Below are positions 17,143 to 25,239 of a stretch of DNA of 64,000 nt, one piece after another. The stretch is taken from the NCBI GenBank assembly GCA_963837345.1, contig CAWIMX010000001.1:1736001-1800000 (forward strand), in the 5' to 3' direction. How positions within the stretch are numbered: the stretch's first letter is position 1; the number at the start of each line of letters is the position of its first letter. This DNA is from CAWIMX01 sp963837345. Its GTDB lineage: Bacteria > Acidobacteriota > Vicinamibacteria > Vicinamibacterales > CAVVIG01. The notes below the pieces were generated by a model. That model searched no databases. It saw only the letters and a program-made list of their open reading frames with translations, and was not told where the DNA came from. The translations under genes were made by a program, and so were the position numbers.

Positions 17143-17888
17143 GGCGCTGCGGACACTGGCGCGCCCGCCGGAGTGAAGACGAGCACGTACAGGAACGGCG
17201 GCACCGTTTCCCGAGTCGCCAGCTGCAGGCCGGCGGCCGAGGCCGCGGCGATGACGATCTCGGGATCCACGCGTTCCTCGGGTGCCGGGCCGGGCCCGCC
17301 GCCGCCCGCCAGGAAATCGACGACGCCGAGGCGCCCCACGGGCTTCAACGCGTGCGCGACGTTTCGCAGCAGCGGAACCGGATCGTCCATTTCGTGGAAG
17401 GCATCCACGACCAGCACGGCGTCGAGGCCGGGGGGAAGGCGCGGATCGCTCGCCGTGCCGAGAACGGTCCGCACATTGCGCAGGTCCTCGCGCGCGACGC
17501 GCCGGTTGATCAACTCGATCATCAGAGGCTGAATGTCTTCGGCGTACACCAGGCCGTTCGGTCCCACGCGCCGCGCCAGGTAGGCGGTGAACCAGCCCCC
17601 GCCGGCGCCCAGGTCGGCCACGCTCGACCCTTCGGCGATGCCGAGCATGTCCATGATCAGATCGGGCTTCTGCCACTGGGCTCGATCCGGCGATTCGAGC
17701 AGTCCGAGGTCCTGAGGAGGGAACAGACGCCGCGCCGTCTGCGCCTGTCTGGGGGCCGCGTCACCGGCCGTGCGGCCCGGTCGGCCGGTCGAATCCGTCG
17801 CGCGGGCGCATGCCGTCACCAGCACGCCGGCGGCCGCCAGCACGCCGACGGCCCGGGCGATCCGATCCGTCCGCGTGGCGGGGCTCAC
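17139..17888 (-). CDS. Predicted lipoprotein SAM-dependent methyltransferase
   Basis: A 249-residue class I methyltransferase: VADLGAGGGWFTAYLARRVG is the SAM-binding motif I, followed by motif II-type acidic EDIQ and the LDAVLVVDAFHEM strand. The N-terminus carries a hydrophobic segment ending L-V-T-A-C at about residues 19-23, which matches a lipobox and would place the protein on the outer side of the membrane. That is unusual because SAM is cytosolic. Similar exported predicted methyltransferases are known as a family without assigned function. The GTG start at 17888 overlaps the aspA stop; if translation started later, without the signal, the enzyme would be cytosolic. Confidence 0.75.
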   Translation of the reverse strand: MSPATRTDRIARAVGVLAAAGVLVTACARATDSTGRPGRTAGDAAPRQAQTARRLFPPQDLGLLESPDRAQWQKPDLIMDMLGIAEGSSVADLGAGGGWFTAYLARRVGPNGLVYAEDIQPLMIELINRRVAREDLRNVRTVLGTASDPRLPPGLDAVLVVDAFHEMDDPVPLLRNVAHALKPVGRLGVVDFLAGGGGPGPAPEERVDPEIVIAAASAAGLQLATRETVPPFLYVLVFTPAGAPVSAAP

Positions 17889-19288
17889 GGCTTCCGCCCG
17901 GCGATGCCCGGACGCGTCATCGCTTCGACCGAGAGGATCCGATCGAGCGCCGGCTCGTCGAGCAGGCCCCGCTCGAGGACCAGATCCCGGATCGATCGTC
18001 CGGTCGCGACGGCGGCCTTGGCAATCTCGGCGGTCGCCGCGTATCCGATGTACGGACTGAGCGCGGTTGCCGTCGCGGTACTTCGCTCGAGCAGTTCCCG
18101 CGCCCGGACGCGATCCGCGACGATGCCGTCGACGCATCGCTCGCGAAACGCGTCCATCGCCGTGCGCAGGATCGTCGACGCGTGCAGCGCGTTCCACGCG
18201 ATCACGGGCATCATGACATTCAGTTCCAGCTGCCCGGCTTCCGCTCCCATCGTCACGGTCGTGTCGCAGCCGATGACCTGAAAGCACACCTGGTTCACCA
18301 TTTCAGCCATCGACGGGTTGACCTTGCCGGGCATGATCGACGATCCCGGCTGCACCGCCGGCAGCACGATCTCGGCGAGCCCGGCGCGCGGGCCCATGGC
18401 GAGCAGGCGCAGGTCGCTCGCCACCTTGCCGAGCTCGACCGCCAGCCTCCGCATCGCGCCCGAGCAGGCGACGATGTCGCCCATGCTCTGTGTGACGCGG
18501 AACAGGTTCGTGGCCGGCCGGAGCGGCAGGCCCGTCAGGCGTGACAGGCGCTCCACCATGAGCCGGCGATACTCCTCGCCGGCGTTGAGTCCGGTGCCCA
18601 CGGCGGTCGCGCCGATGTTCAGTTCCGCCAGCTGCCCGGCGGCAGCGGCGACGTCGTCGCCGCCGCGACGAAGCGAGGCGGCGTACCCGCTGAACTCCTG
18701 TCCGAGCGTGATCGGCACGGCGTCCTGAAGGTGCGTTCGCCCCGTCTTGAGGACGCTGGCGAAGTCGTCCGCCTTCCGGGCGAAGCTGTCCGACAGGGCG
18801 TGAGCGGCCGCAGCAAGCGGGCCGGCGCCGGCGAGCAGCGCCAGGCGCGTCGCCGTGGGAAACACGTCGTTGGTGGACTGCCCCATGTTGACGTGGTCGT
18901 TCGGATGCACTCGCAGGTAGGACCCGAGCGGCGCGCCCAGACGCTCGCCCGCGCGATTGGCGAGCACTTCGTTGACGTTCATGTTGTGCGAGGTGCCGGC
19001 GCCGGCCTGATACACGTCGACGATGAACGCGTCGGCCATCGCGCCGGCCAGCACTTCGTCGGCCGCGTCGACGATCGCGCGGGCAACGTCGGCCTCCAGC
19101 CGGCCGAGGGCCGCGTTGGTCTCCGCCGCCGCCTTCTTGACGAGCACGGTGGCGTCGAGCAGCGCGCGCGGCGCGCGCAGCCCGCTGATGGGGAAGTTCT
19201 GGGCTGCCCGAAGCGTCTGAATGCCGTAGTACGCACTCGACGGGACGTCGAGCTCGCCCAGGGCGTCGCGCTCGGTCCGGAACGACAT
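17885..19288 (-). CDS. aspA: Aspartate ammonia-lyase
   Basis: A 467-residue member of the aspartase/fumarase superfamily. The catalytic serine loop GSSIMPGKVNP is present, as are GAGTSHNMNVNEVLANRA and HPNDHVNMGQSTNDVFPT. Aspartase rather than fumarase C is favoured by the opening RTERDALGELDVPSSAYYG-IQTLRA, by VNQVCFQVIGCDTTVTM after the loop and by SIRDLVLERGLL near the end, which follow AspA closely. It reversibly deaminates aspartate to fumarate. It diverges from the class I fumarase gene; the two reactions connect aspartate to malate. An ATTATACT octamer between them can serve as -10 on both strands. Confidence 0.88.
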   Translation of the reverse strand: MSFRTERDALGELDVPSSAYYGIQTLRAAQNFPISGLRAPRALLDATVLVKKAAAETNAALGRLEADVARAIVDAADEVLAGAMADAFIVDVYQAGAGTSHNMNVNEVLANRAGERLGAPLGSYLRVHPNDHVNMGQSTNDVFPTATRLALLAGAGPLAAAAHALSDSFARKADDFASVLKTGRTHLQDAVPITLGQEFSGYAASLRRGGDDVAAAAGQLAELNIGATAVGTGLNAGEEYRRLMVERLSRLTGLPLRPATNLFRVTQSMGDIVACSGAMRRLAVELGKVASDLRLLAMGPRAGLAEIVLPAVQPGSSIMPGKVNPSMAEMVNQVCFQVIGCDTTVTMGAEAGQLELNVMMPVIAWNALHASTILRTAMDAFRERCVDGIVADRVRARELLERSTATATALSPYIGYAATAEIAKAAVATGRSIRDLVLERGLLDEPALDRILSVEAMTRPGIAGRKP

Positions 19289-19302
19289 GGTGTCTCCAAG
19301 CG

Positions 19303-19310
19303 ATTATACT
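19303..19310. promoter_or_regulatory. Overlapping divergent -10 elements between aspA and fumarase
   Basis: The octamer ATTATACT reads TATACT on the plus strand (19305-19310, 8 bases before the fumarase ATG) and TATAAT on the minus strand (19308-19303, 14 bases before the aspA ATG, with GGAG between). Both would be good -10 hexamers, and polymerase could occupy only one at a time. Confidence 0.55.
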
Positions 19311-19318
19311 GAGCCGTT

Positions 19319-20839
19319 ATGCTGCCTTCGTTCTTCGACAGCGTTCTCGACCTCGTCATTCGCGCATCCACCGACCTTCCACCCGACGTTCGTGCCGCCA
19401 TGACCAACGCCGTCAGCGCCGAACCGGCGGGCACCCGCGCGTCGCAGGCCCTTACTATCATCGCGCAGAACATCGACCTGGCCGCCGATGGCGAAGGCGC
19501 CATCTGCCAGGACACCGGGATGCCGACCTTCGACGTGCACGTGCCGGTCGGCGCGAACCAGATCTGGATGCGCCAGCAGATCCGCGAGGCCATCGTCGAG
19601 GCGACACGCCGCGGTAAGCTGCGGCCCAATTCCGTGGATTCCATCACCGGCGAGAATTCGGGCAACAACCTCGGGCCAGGCACGCCGATCATTCACTTCG
19701 AGCAGTGGGAGCGCGACGAGATCGAGGTGAAGCTGATCCTCAAGGGAGGCGGCTGCGAGAATACGAACGCGCAGTACGCGCTGCCCGTCGAGCTGCCTCA
19801 CCTGGGGCGCGCGGACCGCACGCTCGAGGGCGTCAGGAAGTGCATTCTGCACGCCGTGTGGCAGGCCCAGGGCAGAGGGTGCAGTCCCGGCGCCGTTGGC
19901 GTGTGCGTGGGTGGCGATCGCACGTCCGGATATCTTCACGCGAAGGAGCAGCTCTTCCGCACGCTGGACGACGTCAACGCCGACCCGCGACTCGCCGAGC
20001 TCGAAGCGTCGATCATGGGAACCGTGAACGCGCTCGAGATCGGACCGATGGGCTTCGGCGGAAGGGTCACGCTCATCGGCTGCAAGGTGGGCGCGCTCAA
20101 CCGCCTGCCCGCGAGCTTCTTCGTGTCGGTGGCGTACGACTGCTGGGCGTTCCGTCGGCTCGGCGTCGCGCTCGATCCCGCCACCGGCGCCGTCCGGCGC
20201 TGGCTCTATCGCGACCCGGCGCATCCCATCGTGCCCATGCTCGATCAGGCGGGGTTCGTCCGGACCGGTCGCGAGGTCGCCCTGCGCGCGCCGATTTCCG
20301 ACGCCGATGTCCGCTCGCTCAACGTCGGCGACGTCGTGCTCGTCTCGGGTCGCCTGTTCACGGGACGCGATGCGGTGCACGCGTACCTGATGAAGCACGC
20401 GCCCCCCGTGACCCTCGCCGGGGCCGTTCTGTATCACTGCGGTCCGGTCGTCGTGAAGGAAGGCGATCACTGGCGGGTCACCGCCGCGGGCCCGACGACC
20501 AGCATCCGCGAGGAGCCGTATCAGGGCGAGATCATCCGCCGCTACGGCGTGCGGGCGGTGATCGGGAAGGGCGGGATGGGCGCCAGGACGCTGGCGGCCC
20601 TGAAGGAGCACGGTGCCGTGTACCTGAACGCCATCGGGGGCGCGGCGCAATTCTACGCGCGGGCCATCACCGGCGTCGACGGCGTGTCGCTCCTCGATTT
20701 CGGCACGCCCGAGGCGATGTGGCATCTCACCGTCCAGGACTTCCCGGCCATCGTCACCATGGATGCGCACGGCCACAGCCTGCACAAGGACATCGAAACC
20801 GAATCGGGCGCCCACCTCGAGGCGATGGCAGGCGGCTAG
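19319..20839 (+). CDS. Class I fumarate hydratase, fused alpha/beta, iron-sulfur dependent
   Basis: A 506-residue protein combining both halves of class I fumarases. The N-terminal catalytic half holds the [4Fe-4S] ligand cysteines in AICQDTGMP, KGGGCENTN and RGCSPGAVGVCVGGDR. The C-terminal half contains the LNVGDVVLVSGRLFTGRDA and GPTTSIREEPYQGEIIRRYG beta-domain features. It hydrates fumarate to malate in the TCA cycle and is oxygen-sensitive. ATG at 19319 lies 8 bases after the -10 hexamer, with no ribosome-binding sequence, suggesting a leaderless message. It overlaps the convergent fdhE by 4 bases. Confidence 0.95.
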   Translation: MLPSFFDSVLDLVIRASTDLPPDVRAAMTNAVSAEPAGTRASQALTIIAQNIDLAADGEGAICQDTGMPTFDVHVPVGANQIWMRQQIREAIVEATRRGKLRPNSVDSITGENSGNNLGPGTPIIHFEQWERDEIEVKLILKGGGCENTNAQYALPVELPHLGRADRTLEGVRKCILHAVWQAQGRGCSPGAVGVCVGGDRTSGYLHAKEQLFRTLDDVNADPRLAELEASIMGTVNALEIGPMGFGGRVTLIGCKVGALNRLPASFFVSVAYDCWAFRRLGVALDPATGAVRRWLYRDPAHPIVPMLDQAGFVRTGREVALRAPISDADVRSLNVGDVVLVSGRLFTGRDAVHAYLMKHAPPVTLAGAVLYHCGPVVVKEGDHWRVTAAGPTTSIREEPYQGEIIRRYGVRAVIGKGGMGARTLAALKEHGAVYLNAIGGAAQFYARAITGVDGVSLLDFGTPEAMWHLTVQDFPAIVTMDAHGHSLHKDIETESGAHLEAMAGG

Positions 20840-21762
20840 ACGCGCGGCGCGGCGAAATCCTTTGCGGCCGGACGCGCATAGCCGTGCTTCATGGCCGCGA
20901 GATCCAGGTCCATCGTTTCCAGGTCGGTGATGGCCACGAGCGGAAACGGCGAGACGTCGGGCCGATCGACGGTCTTCAGATAGGCCGAGCACGTCGAGCA
21001 CACTTCGATGCGGCGATCTTTCCGCTCTTCGTCCGGCGCCGTCGTCGCAAAACCTTCACCCCGCGCGCCACAGTGGGCGCATGCGTATTCGGACAGGCCC
21101 CACGCGCTCGCGCAGAAGGAGCACCGCAGCAGCTTCACGCCGTCCACGACTTCTGCGAGCGCCGCCCACGACCCGCACATCGGGCAATAGCCCCGCTCCC
21201 AGGCCGACAGCGCCGGCGCCAGCGCCGGATCGGCGCCGGCGTCGGGCAGCACGACGCGCTCGAGCGCGTGCGCGAACGGGCCGACGGCCAGTTCGGCAAC
21301 CAGCCAGAGCAGATCGGGCGCAAGGCCGCGCTGAACGGCGCCGGTGCGGATGGCGTGCTGGTCGCGCTGGAGCGACGCCGCGGCGAGCGAATGGGCGTCG
21401 AGGCTGCCGTCTTCGATCGCGAGCTGGATGTGCGACGCAGCGTCGCCGGCGCCTCCCTCCGAGAGGATACGGCACAACGCGACGAGGGGGCCCTTCAAGT
21501 CGGGCAGCGGCACCGGCTCCCCCGCCAGAGCGGGGACGCCCCGACCGAGCTTCGCGGCGACGTATCGGGGGGGCAGCGACAGCCTGGGCAGGCGCCGGTG
21601 GGCCAGCTCGTGCGCCAGGTCGATCACCACGGTGAGCAGCTGCCGCTGGAGGTCCACGGCGGGCACGAGATCGGGCCTCGACGCGGAAATGGCGTCCCAG
21701 CGCGACCCGGCAAGCTCGAGCAGGAGGTCGCGGGGGACCGGGGGGAGGATCACATAGGGCAT
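20836..21762 (-). CDS. fdhE: FdhE-like formate dehydrogenase accessory protein
   Basis: A 308-residue protein with the FdhE layout: a helical N-terminal half and a C-terminal rubredoxin-like half with four paired cysteine motifs, CPMCGS, CSFCAS, CAHCGAR and CSTCSA. The GYCPMCGSWAALAE segment is the most diagnostic. FdhE acts on formate dehydrogenases during maturation and export. No formate dehydrogenase gene is present in the window, so the target is unknown, though moaD/moaE nearby supply the required molybdopterin cofactor. It is divergent from erpA, sharing a bidirectional -10 octamer. Confidence 0.82.
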   Translation of the reverse strand: MPYVILPPVPRDLLLELAGSRWDAISASRPDLVPAVDLQRQLLTVVIDLAHELAHRRLPRLSLPPRYVAAKLGRGVPALAGEPVPLPDLKGPLVALCRILSEGGAGDAASHIQLAIEDGSLDAHSLAAASLQRDQHAIRTGAVQRGLAPDLLWLVAELAVGPFAHALERVVLPDAGADPALAPALSAWERGYCPMCGSWAALAEVVDGVKLLRCSFCASAWGLSEYACAHCGARGEGFATTAPDEERKDRRIEVCSTCSAYLKTVDRPDVSPFPLVAITDLETMDLDLAAMKHGYARPAAKDFAAPRV

Positions 21763-21779
21763 GGCCGGAACGCCCCTGC

Positions 21780-21787
21780 AGTATAAT
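21780..21787. promoter_or_regulatory. Overlapping divergent -10 elements between fdhE and erpA
   Basis: AGTATAAT reads TATAAT on the plus strand (21782-21787, toward erpA) and TATACT on the minus strand (21785-21780, toward fdhE). This is the same octamer, inverted, that lies between aspA and the fumarase gene. Confidence 0.55.
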
Positions 21788-21809
21788 TGTCAGCAGGAGT
21801 CACGCACCA

Positions 21810-22136
21810 ATGATCCAGGTATCCGAGACGGCCGCGGCAAAGATCAACGAGCTGCTGGCCGAAGAGAACAAGGCCGGCAGCGGCCTGCGCGTGTTCGTCC
21901 AGGGCGGCGGATGCTCGGGCTTCCAGTATGGCCTGATGATCGAGGAAAACGGTCAGGGGTCGGGCGACCAGGTGTTCGAATCGCACGGCGTGAAGCTGTT
22001 CGTCGACCCGATCAGCGTCCGGTATCTCACGGGCGCCGAAGTCGATTTCGTGGACACCGTGACGGGCGGCGGGTTCACGATCAAGAATCCGAACGCGACG
22101 TCGACCTGCGGCTGCGGCCAGTCGTTCAACGTCTGA
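21810..22136 (+). CDS. erpA: Iron-sulfur cluster insertion protein (ErpA/IscA family)
   Basis: A 108-residue A-type carrier protein. The three cluster-binding cysteines are at the family positions: Cys35 in GGGCSGFQYG and Cys100/Cys102 in the C-terminal STCGCGQSF. It receives and delivers Fe-S clusters to apo-proteins. The ATG is preceded by AGGAG 11 bases upstream and a TATAAT at 21782. An acidic E-E-N-G-Q-G-S-G-D loop is typical. The neighbouring Fur-ferritin gene downstream places it in an iron-related setting. Confidence 0.94.
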   Translation: MIQVSETAAAKINELLAEENKAGSGLRVFVQGGGCSGFQYGLMIEENGQGSGDQVFESHGVKLFVDPISVRYLTGAEVDFVDTVTGGGFTIKNPNATSTCGCGQSFNV

Positions 22137-22170
22137 TTTCCCGGTCAGGCTACGGAGACACAGGGCAGAA

Positions 22171-22187
22171 GGCCACGCTCTGTGGCC
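22171..22187 (+). other. Short hairpin between erpA and the Fur-ferritin gene
   Basis: GGCCAC-GCTCT-GTGGCC, a 6-bp stem and 5-base loop, 35 bases after the erpA stop. No T tract, so a weak terminator or RNA-processing structure. Confidence 0.3.
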
Positions 22188-22217
22188 GCCGGGGTGTCGT
22201 GTCTTCAGTGGCCTGAC

Positions 22218-23210
22218 ATGCCCCGCGCGCTTCCAGATCTCTCTGCGCTTCGACCGGCCGGCGGCAAGCGGTCGAGCAAACGCGACCGCGTCGTCGGAGT
22301 CTTCCTGCGTCAAGAAGGCCACTTGAGCGCCGACGAGCTGGTCGACTTCGTCAAGCGGGAATATCCTGGCATCGGACGAGCCACCGTCTACCGCACTCTG
22401 CAGTGGATGGTCGAAGGCGGCCTCGCCCGGAAGGTCGACTTTGGCGACGGGCGGTCGCGATTCGAAGCCTCGCTTCGCCACCCGCGGCACTTTCATCTCG
22501 TGTGCACCACGTGCCATCGCTCGTCGGAGTTCCTGAGCTCGGACGTCGAGGCCATTGTCGAGGAGGTCGCCAGGGCCCGCGACTTCGAGATGGCGCAGAC
22601 CGTGGTGCAGGTGTTCGGCACCTGCGAGGCCTGTCGCACGGGCAAGTCGGTCCCTCCCATCGACGGTGTCACCACCGAGCTGCTGTTTGCGCGCGACGCG
22701 CTCCGCATCGCGATCGCCACCGAACGAAGCGGACTGGCCTTCTACACGCGAGCGTCGGCGCTCACGAAGGATCGCCGCGGGCGGACGGTGTTCGAACGGC
22801 TGGCCGGGGAAGAAAAGGAGCACCTCGGGACCCTCGAAGCCCGGTACCGCGAGCTCATCGGGGAGGATTCGCGGCTCGAGTCGCTGCCCACGTTCCTCTT
22901 CTTCCGGGGCGCGGCCAACGGCCTTTTTGCCGAAGGCACGGCAAAGCTTCGCAAGGGCGTCGACGACCAGCAGGCCCTGCTCATCGGCATCAGATGCGAG
23001 CGCGGCTCGCACAAGTTCTTCAAGCGCTACGGCGAACGCTTCGAGGATTCCGAGGGCAAGCGCATCTTCCTCGAATTCGCCGACGAGGAGCGCGATCATC
23101 TGAATCTGCTCATCGCAGAGCTGAAGGCCCTGCGCGCGCGCCAGCCGCCGGCGCGTGGCCGCGTGCGGACCCGCCGGGGGCGCCCCCGACGAACCCGAGC
23201 CGCGCGGTGA
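22218..23210 (+). CDS. Fur-family regulator fused to a rubrerythrin/ferritin-like diiron domain
   Basis: A 330-residue two-domain protein. Residues about 20-145 are a Fur/PerR regulator: winged helix (GIGRATVYRTLQWMVEGGL), metal-binding HPRHFHLVC and a structural zinc site Cys96, Cys99, Cys136, Cys139. Residues about 150-305 form a ferritin-like four-helix domain with a complete diiron ligand set: Glu169, Glu199-x-x-His202, Glu261 and Glu291-x-x-His294. The tail is Arg-rich and could touch DNA. Likely role: sensing iron or peroxide through the diiron site and controlling genes such as erpA. Start ATG 22218 was preferred over an upstream GTG at 22182 that adds unrelated residues. It overlaps the PHP gene by 4 bases. 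Confidence 0.85.
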   Translation: MPRALPDLSALRPAGGKRSSKRDRVVGVFLRQEGHLSADELVDFVKREYPGIGRATVYRTLQWMVEGGLARKVDFGDGRSRFEASLRHPRHFHLVCTTCHRSSEFLSSDVEAIVEEVARARDFEMAQTVVQVFGTCEACRTGKSVPPIDGVTTELLFARDALRIAIATERSGLAFYTRASALTKDRRGRTVFERLAGEEKEHLGTLEARYRELIGEDSRLESLPTFLFFRGAANGLFAEGTAKLRKGVDDQQALLIGIRCERGSHKFFKRYGERFEDSEGKRIFLEFADEERDHLNLLIAELKALRARQPPARGRVRTRRGRPRRTRAAR

Positions 23211-24037
23211 TCGACCTGCACACCCACACCACCGCTTCCGACGGCCGCTCGTCGCCCCGGGAACTCGTCGATCGGGCCGCCGCCGCTGGCGTGCACGTCC
23301 TCGGAGTCACCGATCACGACACCGTTGCCGGTTGTGCGCCGTCGTCGGCCGCCTGCGCCGCCCGCGGCATCGAGTTCGTGCCCGGCATCGAGATCACCGC
23401 CGTGGCCGACGGCGTCGACGTGCACGTGCTCGGCTACTTCCTCGACGCCGACTCGCCGAGGCTCGCCGCGTTTCTCGCGACGCAGCGCCGACGCCGCATC
23501 GACCGGATTCACCAGATCGTCGGGCGCCTGGCCTCGCTCGGGATGCCGCTCGACGCCGACGCGATTGTCGCGCCCGCCGTCTCCGATCACTCGAAATCGA
23601 TCGGCCGGCCGTACGTGGCCCGGGCCCTGGTCGCGGCCGGGTTCGTCGGGTCGGTCAAAGAGGCGTTCGAGCGATGGCTCGTCCCTGGGCAACCGGCGTT
23701 CGTCCCGCGGCTCGCGGCTTCTCCGCCCGAAGTGGTCACCGAGATCCACGCGGCGGGAGGATTGGCCTCGATGGCGCATCCGGGACTCACCCGGCGCGAT
23801 GCCGAGATTCCCTCGTACGTCGACGCCGGCCTTGATGCGCTGGAGGTGTTCCACGCGGAGCACGACGCCCCGACGACGGCGAAGTACTTCGCGCTCGCGG
23901 AACGTCTCGGTCTCGCCATGACGGGCGGCTCCGATTTTCACGGCGACGATGCGCACGGCGCCGAGCCCGGCGCCGCGTCCCTGCCGCAGGATCGATACGA
24001 CGCCTTCAAGGCGCTCAACGATCGCGCGAGGCGCTAG
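23207..24037 (+). CDS. PHP-domain phosphoesterase (YciV/TrpH-like)
   Basis: A 276-residue metal-dependent phosphoesterase. Metal-binding motifs of PHP domains are in order: IDLHTHTTASDG, GVTDHDTVAG, FVPGIEIT, SMAHPG and GGSDFHGDD. The insertion domain (about 90-160) matches the YciV family, which acts as 5'-3' exoribonuclease/3',5'-nucleotide bisphosphate phosphatase in E. coli. The GTG start at 23207 overlaps the preceding stop as GTGA. The exact substrate is inferred from the family. Confidence 0.88.
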   Translation: MIDLHTHTTASDGRSSPRELVDRAAAAGVHVLGVTDHDTVAGCAPSSAACAARGIEFVPGIEITAVADGVDVHVLGYFLDADSPRLAAFLATQRRRRIDRIHQIVGRLASLGMPLDADAIVAPAVSDHSKSIGRPYVARALVAAGFVGSVKEAFERWLVPGQPAFVPRLAASPPEVVTEIHAAGGLASMAHPGLTRRDAEIPSYVDAGLDALEVFHAEHDAPTTAKYFALAERLGLAMTGGSDFHGDDAHGAEPGAASLPQDRYDAFKALNDRARR

Positions 24038-24054
24038 CCGTCAGGAGGAACGAG

Positions 24055-24528
24055 TTGGCTCAAGCATTGCTCACGGCGGTCGGCCTCGGCTTCGCCGGTC
24101 TCGTCGTCACCATTGTGCTCGGCCTGCGCATCGCGACCGTCACCGACATCTCGCGCCATATCACGTTCGGCATCTTCTCCACGATGGTCATTCTGCTCGC
24201 CCACTCGATGATGATGTTCTATCTCATCGGGAAGGGAAAAGCCGTGAAGGATGCGATGGCGGAAGGTGGGTTGACTGGCGATCAGTACCGCCGGATCGCC
24301 GCGGTCCGCAAGCCCGTGTTCTCGATCGGCACGCTCGCGATGGCCGTCACGATGGTCACGGCCATCGCCGGCGCGAGCGTGGATACGGGCGTGCTGCCGC
24401 CGATCGTTCATGCCTGGGCCGCGTACCTCGCCGTGGCGTCGAATGTCTGGGCGCTCCGCGTGGAGCTTGGCGCGCTCGGAGAGTCGGCCCGGGCGGTCGA
24501 CGAGGTGAACCGGCTGCTCGGCGCGTGA
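24055..24528 (+). CDS. Small polytopic membrane protein of unknown function
   Basis: A 157-residue protein with about four hydrophobic segments (roughly 3-23, 35-59, 90-110, 117-137) and a short soluble tail. TTG start at 24055 is supported by a strong TCAGGAGGA ribosome-binding sequence 7 bases upstream. It is not similar to a known ABC permease that I can recognise. The next gene overlaps it by 4 bases (GTGA) and encodes a degenerate ABC ATPase, suggesting the two products work together at the membrane. Confidence 0.6.
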   Translation: MAQALLTAVGLGFAGLVVTIVLGLRIATVTDISRHITFGIFSTMVILLAHSMMMFYLIGKGKAVKDAMAEGGLTGDQYRRIAAVRKPVFSIGTLAMAVTMVTAIAGASVDTGVLPPIVHAWAAYLAVASNVWALRVELGALGESARAVDEVNRLLGA

Positions 24529-25239
24529 CGCCGATCCTCGAGCTGGCCGGCGTCTCGAAGGCGTTCGGCGCGCTGCGACCCCTCCGGATCGAGTCCCTGG
24601 CGCTCGCCAGCGGTGACGCGGTCGCCGTCGTGGGGTTGGATGCCGCCGCTGCCGAGGTGCTCGTCAACCTCGTGATGGGCGCCACCCTGCCGGATGCCGG
24701 CCGCGTGGTGGCTTTCGGCCGCCCGACGTCCGCGATTGCCGACAGCACCGAATGGCTGGCGCTGGTCGATCGTTTCGGCGTCGTCGGCCAACGCGTCGTG
24801 CTCCTCGATGCGTTCAGCGCGCTCCAGAACCTCGCCGTGCCCTTCAGCCTCGCGATCGAGCCCCCGCACGAAGATGTCCGTCGGCAGGCAGCGGCGCTGG
24901 CACGCGAGGTCGAGCTTCCCGAGCGGCTGTGGGAGACGCCCGTCGGGCAGCTCGCCCCTGCCGATCGCGTGCGCCTGCAACTCGGACGGGCTCTCGCGCA
25001 CGGCCCCGAGGTGCTGCTCGTCGAACACGCGACGGCTGCCGTGCCAGCCGTTGCACAGGCCGACCTGGGCCAGCTCATCAGGTACTGTTGCATCACGGCG
25101 GGGAACTGCTATCCTCGCGCTGACTTCCGACGAGGGGTTTGCGGAAGCGGTCGCCCCGCGCGTTTTCCGCTCCGATCCACGGTCTGGGCGCCTGAACGTC
25201 GCCAGCCGCTGGCACCTCTTCCGGAATCGTCGAACCTGA
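24525..25239 (+). CDS. Degenerate ABC-type ATPase homologue, +1 frameshift near 25083
   Basis: A 237-residue protein after correction, with the order and spacing of an ABC nucleotide-binding domain but with the active motifs lost. The Walker A position reads VGLDAAAAEVL with no GK(S/T), the signature position reads GQLAPADRV instead of LSGGQ, and Walker B reads VLLVEHATA. The FGVVGQRVVLLDAFSALQNLAVPF segment still resembles a Q-loop region. A frame break near 25083 (extra T after ATCAGG) separates the C-terminal TVASRRGTAILALTSDEGF. It is coupled to the membrane protein upstream and to the HAD gene downstream by TGATG. Probably a non-hydrolysing structural partner. Confidence 0.65.
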
